A DNA stretch of 64,000 nt from Streptomyces koelreuteriae (GTDB lineage Bacteria; Actinomycetota; Actinomycetes; Streptomycetales; Streptomycetaceae): the NCBI RefSeq assembly GCF_018604545.1, contig NZ_CP075896.1, positions 3,100,001-3,164,000 on the forward strand. Direction: 5' to 3'. Position 1 is the first letter of the stretch. The number at the start of each line of letters is the position of its first letter. Below are positions 54,762 to 64,000 of the stretch, piece after piece. The notes under the pieces were generated by a model. That model saw only the letters and a list, made by a program, of their open reading frames with translations. It did not search any database and was not told the DNA's origin. The position numbers and the translations under genes were made by a program.

Positions 54762-55345
54762 GTGGAGGCGGCGTCGTACCTGGTGAGCGGGGGTGTGGCT
54801 GCGGGACCCACTGCGGGAGGCCGTGCAGAGACACTGATCGCGTGGCTCGGCGGGCAGAAGTCCGTCGCCGCCGCGGCCAAGCGCGCGGCCGGGGTGCGCG
54901 GCGACCTGGACCACTTCGGCGCCCTCGGGTTCCTCCAGGGACCGCTGGCCGTCCTGCGGGACTGCGGCCGCCCCGGGCTGCTGCTCGTGCTCGATGAGGT
55001 GGAGACCCTGCAGCGAGTGCGTGGCGACGTACGTGCGAAGTCCCTCGACGCGCTGCGCCAGTTCCTCGACGAGATCGACGCGGGCCGGTTTCCCGGACTC
55101 TTCCTCGTCATCACCGGCCCCCCGCCTGCTACGTCGGCAGCAGGGCGTGCGGCGCCTCGCAACCCCTCGCCCAGCGGCTGGCGACCGGCTTCACCACCGA
55201 CCCGCGCTTCGCCTCCCCGCGCGCGGTACAGCTTCGGCTGAGTGGCTTCGGCCTGGCCTCCCTCGGCGAACTCGGCCGCAAGGGTGCGGGAGGTGTACGC
55301 GGCGACGGCCAGACATCCCGAGCGTGTCGCCTACCGCGGCGCTAG
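54762..55345 (+). pseudogene. frameshifted remnant resembling BREX ATPase BrxD
   Basis: In frame 54762 the sequence reads like the centre of a DUF2791/BrxD P-loop ATPase: GRPGLLLVLDEVETLQRVRG, SLDALRQFLDEIDAGRFPGL, LVITGPP. It then changes frame at least three times: RQQGVRRLA, then LAQRLATGFTTDPRF ... RAVQLRLSGFG, then VREVYAATARHPERVAYRG, stopping near 55345. The Walker A domain is missing. With the PglW-like remnant 3.2 kb upstream on the same strand it suggests a lost BREX type 2 locus. Confidence 0.65.
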
Positions 55346-56385
55346 TCGCCACCGCCACCACCGCCGTCACCACCTCCGTCACCACCTCCGCCTCCGTCGC
55401 CGCCGTCCCCGCCGTCGCTGCCCCAGCCGTCGCCGCCGCCGGGTTCGTTGTCGTCGCGGTCCCTGCCGAGGTTGCTGAACCAGGGGCGCTCCCAGAGGTC
55501 GTCGCCCGTGTCCCGGCGGGAGTTCACGGCGCGGAACCTGGCCAGGCCCGTGGTGTCGCCGAGGCCGAAGGACACCGCGACCGCGTGGGCCATGACGGCG
55601 TCCAGGGGGTCGGGGCTCTCGTGGTGGACTTCGGCCAGCGGCAGCAGCACCGTGCCGGGCGGGGGGCCGGGCCACCGCGAGGGGCGGATCAGCAGCGCAA
55701 CCCGCCGGTCGTCGCGCAGCAGCCACGAGCTCTCCGCGTTCTCCCGGCCCAGTGTCCACCGCCGGTCGGGCAGGCGGATCTCGACCCTGCTCTTGGACTT
55801 GCGCATCTTCTTGCGGAGTTCGAGCCGTGCGGCGAGGTCACCGACGGTCATGACCAGGCCGCCCGTCCGGTCGGCGGTGTCGGGGCGGTAGCCGTACGGT
55901 GCCCGCAGCCGTACGGCGGGGGCGCCCGGGCCCCAGACGTCCACGCGGACCAGGCGCCGGTCCACGGCGACAGCGACCCGGCCGGCGGGAGCCGGCGCGT
56001 ACCGCCGGGCGATCCACAACGGTACGCCCTCCGCCTGCGCCCGCGCGGCGAGGGCGGCCACGTGCTCGGGCCCGCCGCACCTGCGCACGGCCAGTTCGCC
56101 GAGCGCGTGGGCGAAGTCGGCGGTCCGGCGCACCTTCAGGGGCGTGGTCGTGCCGGTGACGCGGGTGACCGGGACGAAGCCTGGGCCCTGCGCCAGCGAT
56201 TCCAGGGGGCGTTCGCAGCCACCGCCGCCGAGCCATCGCCCGCGCAGGTACGCCTCGGCCATGGCGGCGAGGTTCAGCTCGTCCAGCGGTGTGGTCCGGC
56301 CGCCTCTGCGCAACCGGTCCTCGGTGAGTTCCGCGGTGCGCGCCAGCGGATTGCGGGACCGTTCCTGATAGAGCGCCTGGCTCAT
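55342..56385 (-). CDS. hypothetical protein with Gly/Asp-rich tail
   Basis: 347 aa from the ATG at 56385, preceded by AAGGGGG. Residues 1-300 form a globular protein without membrane segments (for example RRLVRVDVWGPGAPAVRLRAPYG, KKMRKSKSRVEIRLPDRRW). The last 40 residues are a run of Gly and Asp (GGDGGDGGGGGDGGG) coded by a simple GCC-rich repeat at 55345-55440. The stop codon abuts the BrxD remnant. It is conserved-looking but not recognised. Confidence 0.7.
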   Translation of the reverse strand: MSQALYQERSRNPLARTAELTEDRLRRGGRTTPLDELNLAAMAEAYLRGRWLGGGGCERPLESLAQGPGFVPVTRVTGTTTPLKVRRTADFAHALGELAVRRCGGPEHVAALAARAQAEGVPLWIARRYAPAPAGRVAVAVDRRLVRVDVWGPGAPAVRLRAPYGYRPDTADRTGGLVMTVGDLAARLELRKKMRKSKSRVEIRLPDRRWTLGRENAESSWLLRDDRRVALLIRPSRWPGPPPGTVLLPLAEVHHESPDPLDAVMAHAVAVSFGLGDTTGLARFRAVNSRRDTGDDLWERPWFSNLGRDRDDNEPGGGDGWGSDGGDGGDGGGGGDGGGDGGGGGGD

Positions 56386-56459
56386 CGACACCCCCTTCTG
56401 TTCCGGTGTCTAGGAGGCCGTCGACCGCCGCCGCGGTTCCCTGAGCGGTGGAGGGAACG

Positions 56460-56501
56460 GTGAGGGCCCGGCACCCCGTTTCCGGGGTGCCGGGCCCTCA
56501 C
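56460..56501 (-). terminator. groEL1 terminator
   Basis: Perfect 19-bp stem with loop TTTC, 25 bp past the groEL1 stop; the strongest hairpin in the window. Confidence 0.9.
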
Positions 56502-56525
56502 TCAGGATCTGGCGACCTCAGGTCG

Positions 56526-58160
<1,635 letters not shown>

Positions 58161-58272
58161 TCAGCCCTCTCGGAAAACGTGGGTGAAACGAACTGCGCCC
58201 CCGACGCCCGGCTTCATAAGGTCGCGGGGGCCAGGGGCGCAGTTCACTGCAATGCTGGTAATGCGGGGTGAA

Positions 58273-58581
58273 TTACTTCTCGACGATCGCGAGCACGTCG
58301 CGAGCCGAGAGGACGAGGTACTCCTCGCCGTTGTACTTCACCTCGGTGCCGCCGTACTTGCTGTAGAGCACGACATCGCCGACGGAGACGTCGAGCGGAA
58401 GACGGTTACCGTCCTCGAAGCGGCCCGGGCCCACGGCCAGGACGACGCCCTCCTGGGGCTTCTCCTTGGCGGTGTCCGGGATGACCAGGCCAGAGGCGGT
58501 GGTCTGCTCGGCGTCGAGCGGCTGGACCACGATGCGGTCCTCGAGCGGCTTGATGGCAACCTTGGAGCTGGTGGTCGTCAC
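58273..58581 (-). CDS. groES: co-chaperonin GroES
   Basis: 102 aa: [22 protein letters not shown], the mobile loop region, [21 protein letters not shown]. It caps GroEL. It is first in the groES-groEL1 operon, with a 121-bp intergenic gap. Confidence 0.98.
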   Translation of the reverse strand: MTTTSSKVAIKPLEDRIVVQPLDAEQTTASGLVIPDTAKEKPQEGVVLAVGPGRFEDGNRLPLDVSVGDVVLYSKYGGTEVKYNGEEYLVLSARDVLAIVEK

Positions 58582-58680
58582 GATCCGACCTCCCCCTTCG
58601 GAGATCTCACGGGGTTAACTGTCTGAGGTGGCGACCAGGTGGATCCGTCGTCGCGGGTGCCGGACCTGCCCGTCGCTGTG

Positions 58681-58707
58681 TTGGCACTCTCCAGTGGGGA
58701 GTGCCAG
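58681..58707. promoter_or_regulatory. CIRCE operator 1 (HrcA site)
   Basis: TTGGCACTC-N9-GAGTGCCAG, close to the consensus TTAGCACTC-N9-GAGTGCTAA. It overlaps the predicted transcription start of groES. Confidence 0.88.
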
Positions 58708-58712
58708 AGCCG

Positions 58713-58742
58713 AGACTATGACCGCGATTAGCACTCGGTCAA
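58713..58742 (-). promoter_or_regulatory. groES promoter
   Basis: On the minus strand TTGACC (58742-58737) and TAGTCT (58718-58713) are 18 bp apart, between and overlapping the two CIRCE elements. Confidence 0.7.
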
Positions 58743-58754
58743 GCGGACTGCTAA
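58728..58754. promoter_or_regulatory. CIRCE operator 2 (HrcA site)
   Basis: TTAGCACTC-N9-GACTGCTAA, one base from the perfect palindrome. It covers the -35 box of the groES promoter. Confidence 0.9.
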
Positions 58755-58824
58755 TTGCCGGCGGCGCGTCGGCCGGGTTCCGGTGTCGGCGTACGTCCGT
58801 GCAGGTGCTCGGCGTCCGTGTCCT

Positions 58825-58901
58825 GGCCCTCCGGGGGCTGCCGCCCCCAGACCCCCGCATCGGCCTGAACGGCCTCGTCCTCAAGCGCCGGACGGGCTGG
58901 G
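58825..58901. repeat. Streptomyces dispersed extragenic repeat
   Basis: Contains GGGGGCTGCCGCCCCCAGAC (a 6-bp hairpin) followed by GGCCTGAACGGCC, CTCGTCCTCAAGCGCCGGAC and GGGCTGG. I recognise this wording as a family scattered between genes in many Streptomyces genomes. It lies just after the deacetylase stop on the minus strand and may serve as its terminator. Confidence 0.6.
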
Positions 58902-58926
58902 TGTCCCCGCAGGGCCGCGTCGGGAG

Positions 58927-59658
58927 TCAGAGGTAATCCTCCAGCCGCCCCACCCGCAGCCCTCTTCCCTCGATCTCCCTCAGCAGTCGCACGGTCCGTG
59001 CCGTCGGTGACAGGGACTCCGTCGGGGTCGACGGCACGGAGATGATGTCGCCGGGGTGAAGGCGCGGCTCGCCGTGGGGGTACGTCAGTTCGCCGTCGGC
59101 GGACAGGGACGCGCGCCAGAGCACGAGCGCCGTGATGCCGCAGTCGGCGGCGGCGCGCAGGGTCGCCCGGTCGTACGTGCCGTAGGGCGGGCGGAAGAGG
59201 TGGGGGCGGATGCCGAAGCGGGAGCGGAGTTTGTGCTGCTGGCCGCAGATCTCGGCGCGCTGGCCGGCGTAGGGCAGACCGCGCAGGGCCGGGTGGTCGA
59301 GGGTGTGGTTCTGGAGGGAGACGCCGACCGCGCGCAGCCGGGCGAGCCGGCCGTAGCCGGGGCCCGCGACGCTGTCCGTGAGGAACAGGGTGACCGGGAG
59401 CCGCCGTTCGCGGACGAGGCCGGCGAAGGCGGGGTCGCGTTCGATGCCGTCGTCGTAGGTGAGGAAGACGACGGGGTCGCGGGTGCGGACCCGGTCCACG
59501 ACGGGCGGCAGGCGGGCCGGACGCGCGAGGGGCCCGGCCGCGGGGGTCGGGTCCTGACCCCGGCCGTCCGTTCCCGCCCGCTCCCCCGCCGGCCCGCCGC
59601 ACCCCGCCAGCAGGAGCAGGCCCGCGCACAGCGCGGCGGCGGCCGGGCACCGCGTCAC
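58927..59658 (-). CDS. polysaccharide deacetylase lipoprotein (second of pair)
   Basis: 243 aa from a GTG that overlaps the stop of the upstream gene by four bases, with GGAGG seven bases ahead, so translation is coupled. A lipoprotein signal (ALCAGLLLLAGCGG) is followed by an NodB-type deacetylase domain: VVFLTYDDG (metal Asp pair), LQNHTLDHP (His-x3-His metal motif), FRPPYGTYDRATL. The last residues GRLEDYL are shared with its partner. It probably removes acetyl groups from cell-wall glycans. Confidence 0.92.
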   Translation of the reverse strand: MTRCPAAAALCAGLLLLAGCGGPAGERAGTDGRGQDPTPAAGPLARPARLPPVVDRVRTRDPVVFLTYDDGIERDPAFAGLVRERRLPVTLFLTDSVAGPGYGRLARLRAVGVSLQNHTLDHPALRGLPYAGQRAEICGQQHKLRSRFGIRPHLFRPPYGTYDRATLRAAADCGITALVLWRASLSADGELTYPHGEPRLHPGDIISVPSTPTESLSPTARTVRLLREIEGRGLRVGRLEDYL

Positions 59659-60578
59659 AGGTAGTCCTCCAGCCGGCCCACCGCGTATCCCTCGGTCGTG
59701 ACCTTGTTCAGGAAGCGGCGGATCATGTCGGGCATCGCGCCCTTCCACTGCTCACGGCCCCGGAAGTGGCTGAGGACGATGTCGCCGGGGCGCAGCCGCC
59801 GGTCCGCCTCGCGGTACTCCCAGTGGTCGACGAAGACCTCCGCGTTCCACAGGGGGACGTGGTCGATGCCGCAGGCCTTGGCGGCGCGCAGGGTCGCCCG
59901 GTCGTAACTGCCGAAGGGCGGGCGGAAGAGGGTGGGGCGGGTGCCGTAGCGCCTCTCGATGAAGCGCTGCATGCCGCAGATCTCGCGCCGCTGCCCGCGG
60001 TACGACAGACCCGGCATGTAGCGGTGCCAGAGGGTGTGGTTGTTCAGGACCGTGCCCCTGGACTGCATCTGCCGGAAGTAGCGGTCGTCGTCCTTGACCA
60101 GATAGCCGCTGAGGAAGGCGGTGTACGGGACGTCCAGGTCGCTCATCATCCGCAGGAACGCCGGGTCCTTCTCGGCGCCGTCGTCGATGGTGAGGAAGAC
60201 GACCTTGTCCCGGGTGGGGATCGTGGTGAAGACGGGCGGGAGGTCCAGCTCCCGGTGGCCGTCCACCGCGAAGCCCTTGCGGGTCCTGATCCTGGGCTTC
60301 TTCCCGGGAGCCGGCGGCGCCACCAGCGGGACCCTGCGCAGCCCCCAGCGGTGCGCCGCGGCGATGCGGGCGGCGTGCGCGGCGCGCAGTTTGGTGGCGT
60401 AGGAGTCGAGCGCGCGGGCCGGGGGCGCGTCGAGAGGCTGCTGGCCGCCGGCCGGGGCGACCTGGCCGCCGTCGGGCTGGGCGCAGCCCGAGGCGATGAC
60501 GGCGAGGGCGAGCACGACAAGGCCGATGCGTGCTCCGCCCGTTGCCCGCCTTTTGTCATTTTGTACGACTGCTCGCAT
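59655..60578 (-). CDS. polysaccharide deacetylase lipoprotein (first of pair)
   Basis: 307 aa from the ATG at 60578. A lipobox (ALAVIASGCAQ) is followed by a helical spacer and a NodB domain: VVFLTIDDGAEKD, LNNHTLWHRYM, FRPPFGSYDRATL, GDIVLSHFRG. It is a paralogue of the next gene, with the same ending (VGRLEDYL), so the pair arose by tandem duplication. Confidence 0.93.
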   Translation of the reverse strand: MRAVVQNDKRRATGGARIGLVVLALAVIASGCAQPDGGQVAPAGGQQPLDAPPARALDSYATKLRAAHAARIAAAHRWGLRRVPLVAPPAPGKKPRIRTRKGFAVDGHRELDLPPVFTTIPTRDKVVFLTIDDGAEKDPAFLRMMSDLDVPYTAFLSGYLVKDDDRYFRQMQSRGTVLNNHTLWHRYMPGLSYRGQRREICGMQRFIERRYGTRPTLFRPPFGSYDRATLRAAKACGIDHVPLWNAEVFVDHWEYREADRRLRPGDIVLSHFRGREQWKGAMPDMIRRFLNKVTTEGYAVGRLEDYL

Positions 60579-60709
60579 GATGCCGGATCCTCGCAGCCCA
60601 CCCCTGTGAACCCGCCCCGACACCGCGACCGACGGCACCGCCGTCCTCCGACTGGCCCACATCCGCCCCGGCCCGCCGCCCCCGCCGCTCCGTGGCCGAC
60701 AATGATCCG

Positions 60710-61873
60710 GTGAACGACCTCGCCCTCCTCCTCACCCCCGAAGGCCGCGCCCTCCTCGACGAGGTGCGGGACACCGATCCGGCGAAGGAGCTGGCCGTGG
60801 CGACGCGGCTGCGCCGGGAGCACCCCGCCGAGCTGGTGTCGGCGGCGCTGGGCCAGGCGCGGCTGCGGCAGCGGGCGGCGGTGAAGTTCGGGGCCGAGGA
60901 CGCGGGGCGGATGTTCTTCACGCCGAACGGGGTGGAGCAGTCGACCCGGGCGAGTGTGGCGGCGTACCGCGCCCGGCGGATGACGGACCTGGGGATCGCC
61001 TCCGTCGCCGACCTGTGCTCCGGCATCGGCGGGGACGCGATCGCGCTGGCCCGCGCCGGGATCCGGGTCCTGGCCGTGGACCGGGACCCGATGACGGCCG
61101 CGGCGGCGCGGGCGAACGCCGACGCGCTGGGGCTGGCCGACCTGATCGAGGTGCGGGAGGCCGATGTCACCGAAGTGGACACGGCCGGGTACGACGCCGT
61201 CTTCGTCGACCCGGCCCGGCGCGGCGGCCGGGGCCGGATCTTCGACCCCGAGGCCTACTCACCGCCCCTGTCCTGGGCGGTGTCGGCCGCCCGCCGGGCA
61301 CCACGCGCCGCCGCGCTGAAGATCGCCCCCGGCATCCCGCACGAGGCGGTGCCCGAGGACGCCGAGGCCGAGTGGATCTCCGACGGCGGCGACGTGAAGG
61401 AGGCGGTGCTGTGGTTCGGCACCGAGCCGGGAGCGGTACGGGCCACCCTGCTGCCGGGCCCCCGCACCCTGCTCTCGCGCGGCCTGCCCGACCCGGAGGT
61501 CCGCCCGCCCGGCCGCTACCTGTACGAGCCCGACGGCGCCGTCATCCGGTCCCATCTGGTCTCCGAGGTGGCCGACCGGGTCGACGGCGGCCTCCTCGAC
61601 GCGACCATCGCGTACGTCACGGCCGACGCCCTGCGTCCGACGCCGTACGCCACCGCCTACGAGATCACCGACCACATCCCCTTCAACGTCAAGAAGCTCA
61701 AAGCCCTGCTGAGGGAACGTCAGGTCGGCACCCTCACCGTCAAGAAGCGAGGCTCGGCGGTCGAGCCGGAGGAGCTCCGCAAGAAGGTCAAGCCGCAGGG
61801 CCCGCACGCGGCCACGGTGTTCCTGACCCGGGTGGCGGGGGCACCGGCGATGCTCATCGGGCACCCCGCGTAG
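60710..61873 (+). CDS. class I SAM-dependent methyltransferase (THUMP-like)
   Basis: 387 aa from the GTG at 60710 (GTG 60692 is possible). GACAAT ends six bases upstream and there is no ribosome site, so it may be leaderless. SAM motif SVADLCSGIGGDAIALARAG, acidic loop AVDRDPMTAAAA and the catalytic-loop-like VFVDPARRGGRGR. The C-terminal 90 residues (FNVKKLKALLRERQVGTLTV) form the THUMP-like domain of this actinobacterial family. The likely substrate is RNA. Confidence 0.88.
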   Translation: MNDLALLLTPEGRALLDEVRDTDPAKELAVATRLRREHPAELVSAALGQARLRQRAAVKFGAEDAGRMFFTPNGVEQSTRASVAAYRARRMTDLGIASVADLCSGIGGDAIALARAGIRVLAVDRDPMTAAAARANADALGLADLIEVREADVTEVDTAGYDAVFVDPARRGGRGRIFDPEAYSPPLSWAVSAARRAPRAAALKIAPGIPHEAVPEDAEAEWISDGGDVKEAVLWFGTEPGAVRATLLPGPRTLLSRGLPDPEVRPPGRYLYEPDGAVIRSHLVSEVADRVDGGLLDATIAYVTADALRPTPYATAYEITDHIPFNVKKLKALLRERQVGTLTVKKRGSAVEPEELRKKVKPQGPHAATVFLTRVAGAPAMLIGHPA

Positions 61874-61884
61874 CCGAGACACCG

Positions 61885-63153
61885 TCAGGACTGCTCCGCC
61901 GCCCGGCGCAACAGCAGCTCCCGCTCCCTTTCGTTGCGCGTCAGCGACGCCGCCCGTTCGAACTCGGCCCGGGCCTCCGTCGTACGCCCCAGCCGGGAGA
62001 GAAGGTCGGCCCGGACGCTGGGGAGCAGGTGGTAGTCGCGCAGGGCCGGGTCGTCGGTCAGGGCGTCGACGAGGGGCAGGGCCTCGGACGGGCCCTCGGC
62101 CATGGAGACGGCCACCGCGCGGTTCAGCTCCACCACCGGGGAGGGTGAGCGGGCGGCCAGGAGCCCGTACAGGACGGCGATGCGCGGCCAGTCGGTCTCC
62201 TCGTAGCTGTAGGCGTGCGCGTGGCAGGCGGCGATGGCGCCTTGCAGGAGGTACGGGCCCGGGGCGCCGGAGGAGGCGGCCTCGGCTCTGCCCAGCGCGG
62301 CCACGCCACGGGCGATGAGCATGCGGTTCCAGCGGGCCCGGTTCTGTTCCTTGAGGAGGACGGGTTCGCCGGAGGGGCCGGTCCGGGCCGCCGTACGGGA
62401 CGCCTGGAACTCCAGGAGCGCGGTCAGGCCGTGCACCTCGGGTTCCTTCGGCATGAGGGAGGAGAGCACCCGGGCGAGGCGCAGGGCGTCCTCGCACAGG
62501 GACGGGCGGAGCCAGTCGTCGCCGGCCGTGGCGGCGTAGCCCTCGTTGAAGATGAGATAGATGACGTCGAGGACGGAGCCGAGACGGGCCTCGCGGTCGG
62601 GGCCGTAGGGCACCTCGAAGGCGATGTTCCGGGTCGCCAGGGTGCGTTTCGCGCGGACGATGCGTTGCGCGACGGTCGGTTCCGGGACCAGGAAGGCGCG
62701 GGCGATCTCGGCCGTGGTGAGGCCGCCGAGGAGGCGCAGGGTGAGGGCCGTGCGGGCCTCGGTGGACAGCACCGGGTGGCAGGCGGTGAAGACCAGGCGG
62801 AGCAGGTCGTCGTCGATGTCGTCGGGGTCGGCGGGTTCCTGAGGCGCGGCCTCGTCCGGAAGGCTCCGGCCGATCTCCGCCAGCTTGCGGGCGTAGTTCT
62901 CCCGGCGGCGGACCAGGTCGACGGCGCGATTGCGGGCGGTGGCCATGAGCCAGGCGCCCGGGTTGTCGGGGACGCCGTCCCGGGGCCACTGCTCCAGCGC
63001 GGCGACCAGGGCGTCCTGCGCGAGTTCCTCGGCGATGCCGACGTCCCGGACGATCCGGGTGACGCCGGCGATGATGCGGGGCGACTCGATGCGGAAGACC
63101 GTCTCGATGGCCGTGCCGGTGCCGCTCGGGTCCGGGGTGGGCTGCGCTGTCAC
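61885..63153 (-). CDS. ECF sigma factor, ECF42 type
   Basis: 422 aa, much longer than ordinary ECF factors. Sigma-2 (DVGIAEELAQDALVAALEQW, AWLMATARNRAVDLVRR) and sigma-4 (TLRLLGGLTTAEIARAFLVP) are followed by a C-terminal helical extension of about 200 residues (DUF6596/TPR-like) that is needed for activity in this group. The partner DGPF protein gene lies 47 bp upstream on the same strand, the usual pairing. No anti-sigma gene is present. Confidence 0.93.
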   Translation of the reverse strand: MTAQPTPDPSGTGTAIETVFRIESPRIIAGVTRIVRDVGIAEELAQDALVAALEQWPRDGVPDNPGAWLMATARNRAVDLVRRRENYARKLAEIGRSLPDEAAPQEPADPDDIDDDLLRLVFTACHPVLSTEARTALTLRLLGGLTTAEIARAFLVPEPTVAQRIVRAKRTLATRNIAFEVPYGPDREARLGSVLDVIYLIFNEGYAATAGDDWLRPSLCEDALRLARVLSSLMPKEPEVHGLTALLEFQASRTAARTGPSGEPVLLKEQNRARWNRMLIARGVAALGRAEAASSGAPGPYLLQGAIAACHAHAYSYEETDWPRIAVLYGLLAARSPSPVVELNRAVAVSMAEGPSEALPLVDALTDDPALRDYHLLPSVRADLLSRLGRTTEARAEFERAASLTRNERERELLLRRAAEQS

Positions 63154-63200
63154 AGCCCACCATCAGACACCCTCGGCGGCACCCGGCCAAGCAGCGCCGG

Positions 63201-63557
63201 TCAGTCCTCGGCGATCTGCCGGACCTCGGCGGTGATCGTCCAGTAGTCCTCGTGCGTGGACAGGAACCGCTTGGTCCACTCGATCGCCTCGGCCTTGTCC
63301 TTGCACTGGCTGATCGAGTAGCCGCCGATGACCTCCTTGGACTCGGTGAACGGCCCGTCGGTGACGGACAGCTGCCCGCCCTCCCAGGTCACCCGGCTGC
63401 CCTCGGAGGTCGGGGTGAGCCCGGCCGTGTCGAGCATGACCCCGGCCTTGGTGATCTCCTCCAGGAGCGCGCCCATCCGCTCCATGAGCTCGGGGCTCGG
63501 GCCCTCGGCGGGCGCGTTCTTCTCGTCGATGCGGATCAGGGTGAGAAAGCGCGGCAT
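63201..63557 (-). CDS. YCII/DGPF-domain protein
   Basis: 118 aa with the diagnostic DGPF motif (SVTDGPFTESKEVIGGY) and C-terminal RFLSTHEDYWTITAEVRQI. It is a small ferredoxin-like-fold protein co-encoded with ECF42 sigma factors; it may be a target or a modulator. Confidence 0.93.
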   Translation of the reverse strand: MPRFLTLIRIDEKNAPAEGPSPELMERMGALLEEITKAGVMLDTAGLTPTSEGSRVTWEGGQLSVTDGPFTESKEVIGGYSISQCKDKAEAIEWTKRFLSTHEDYWTITAEVRQIAED

Positions 63558-63698
63558 GGTGACTCCCCGGGGTCTTCGCAGCGGGGGCTTTCCCCGCTCT
63601 CACCCCTGCGTCGATCGGGAGGGCCCGGGATCGACACGGTCGCCGCGTTTTCTTCGAGATTCTTTTCCGGATCCCTTCCCGGTTCGCGTTTACGCAGG

Positions 63699-64000
63699 TC
63701 AGCGCAGTGACTCCCACAGCTTCTCCGCCGCGGGCTCCTCGGCCACCACCCGGTTGGGGTCCGACGGTGCCCGCACCACCGGCATCGTCACCGTCCGCAC
63801 CTCGCTCGCCTTCAGGCCCTTGAGGCTCTGCCCGAACCGGGTCAGATCGGTCAGGGAGTCCAGGCCGGTGTCGGTGGTGAGTCCGGCGGTCACCGCGTCG
63901 GCGACCCGGTACAGCTTCGCCGGGTCGGTGAGCAGGTTCTGTGCGGCGATCTGTTCCAGCAGTGCCTTCACCAGCGTGTGCTGGAGGCCGATGCGGCCGA
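63699..64000 (-). CDS. LCP-family (LytR-CpsA-Psr) protein, C-terminal fragment
   Basis: The window ends inside this gene; 100 codons are visible, reading GRIGLQHTLVKALLEQIAAQ ... LTDLTRFGQSLKGLKASE ... to the stop. It resembles the C-terminal end of LCP phosphotransferases, which attach teichoic acids or glycans to peptidoglycan. The catalytic part lies beyond 64000. Bases 63558-63698 contain no gene. Confidence 0.75.
   Translation of the reverse strand, partial: GRIGLQHTLVKALLEQIAAQNLLTDPAKLYRVADAVTAGLTTDTGLDSLTDLTRFGQSLKGLKASEVRTVTMPVVRAPSDPNRVVAEEPAAEKLWESLR

Overview
The window is chromosomal DNA of a Streptomyces. GC content is very high throughout, GTG and TTG starts and leaderless genes are common, and the developmental regulators whiD and bldM lie side by side next to guaB, as in S. 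coelicolor. Gene order resembles the S. coelicolor core region running from pcrA to groES/groEL1.

Layout. 0.2-9 kb: an M23 peptidase, the PcrA helicase, and two paralogous secreted NlpC/P60 cell-wall hydrolases. The first hydrolase sits behind a ydaO-type c-di-AMP riboswitch, the second behind a 17-bp leader hairpin. 8.9-16 kb: a PspC-domain histidine kinase/LuxR regulator pair divergent from a PspC membrane protein, then a DoxX protein, a DUF4429/SHOCT protein and membrane proteins. 16-20 kb: a class II aldolase, a 163-bp MITE-like inverted-repeat element, guaA, and a chorismate mutase preceded by a leaderless aromatic leader peptide and an attenuator hairpin. 20-26 kb: two surface or membrane proteins, then a GMC oxidoreductase/succinate-semialdehyde dehydrogenase operon. 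26-38 kb: six consecutive PASTA-less membrane Ser/Thr kinase genes on the minus strand. One is a clear pseudokinase and one lacks the usual ATP-anchoring lysine. 38-45 kb: a serine beta-lactamase-like hydrolase, glpD, a nucleotide-sugar dehydrogenase homologue without its catalytic Lys and Cys, guaB3 and guaB. 45-51 kb: the ECF sigma factor ShbA, BldM, WhiD, a LysR regulator, MOSC, SDR and SnoaL-like proteins.

51-55.4 kb is the accessory part. Two frameshifted remnants resembling the BREX type 2 (Pgl) proteins PglW and BrxD bracket an EcsC-like protein, a nuclease-like protein, a Phd/RelE toxin-antitoxin pair and small secreted or membrane proteins. I read this as the scar of a lost phage-defence locus.

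55-64 kb: a Gly/Asp-tailed protein, groEL1 and groES with two CIRCE operators, two coupled lipoprotein polysaccharide deacetylases, a methyltransferase, an ECF42-type sigma factor with its DGPF partner, and the 3' end of an LCP-family gene cut by the window edge.

Functional themes are cell-wall remodelling (M23, two NlpC/P60, two deacetylases, LCP, carboxypeptidase-like hydrolase), purine supply (guaA, guaB, guaB3), signalling by Ser/Thr kinases, and developmental transcription control. No rRNA, tRNA, CRISPR array or intact insertion sequence was seen.
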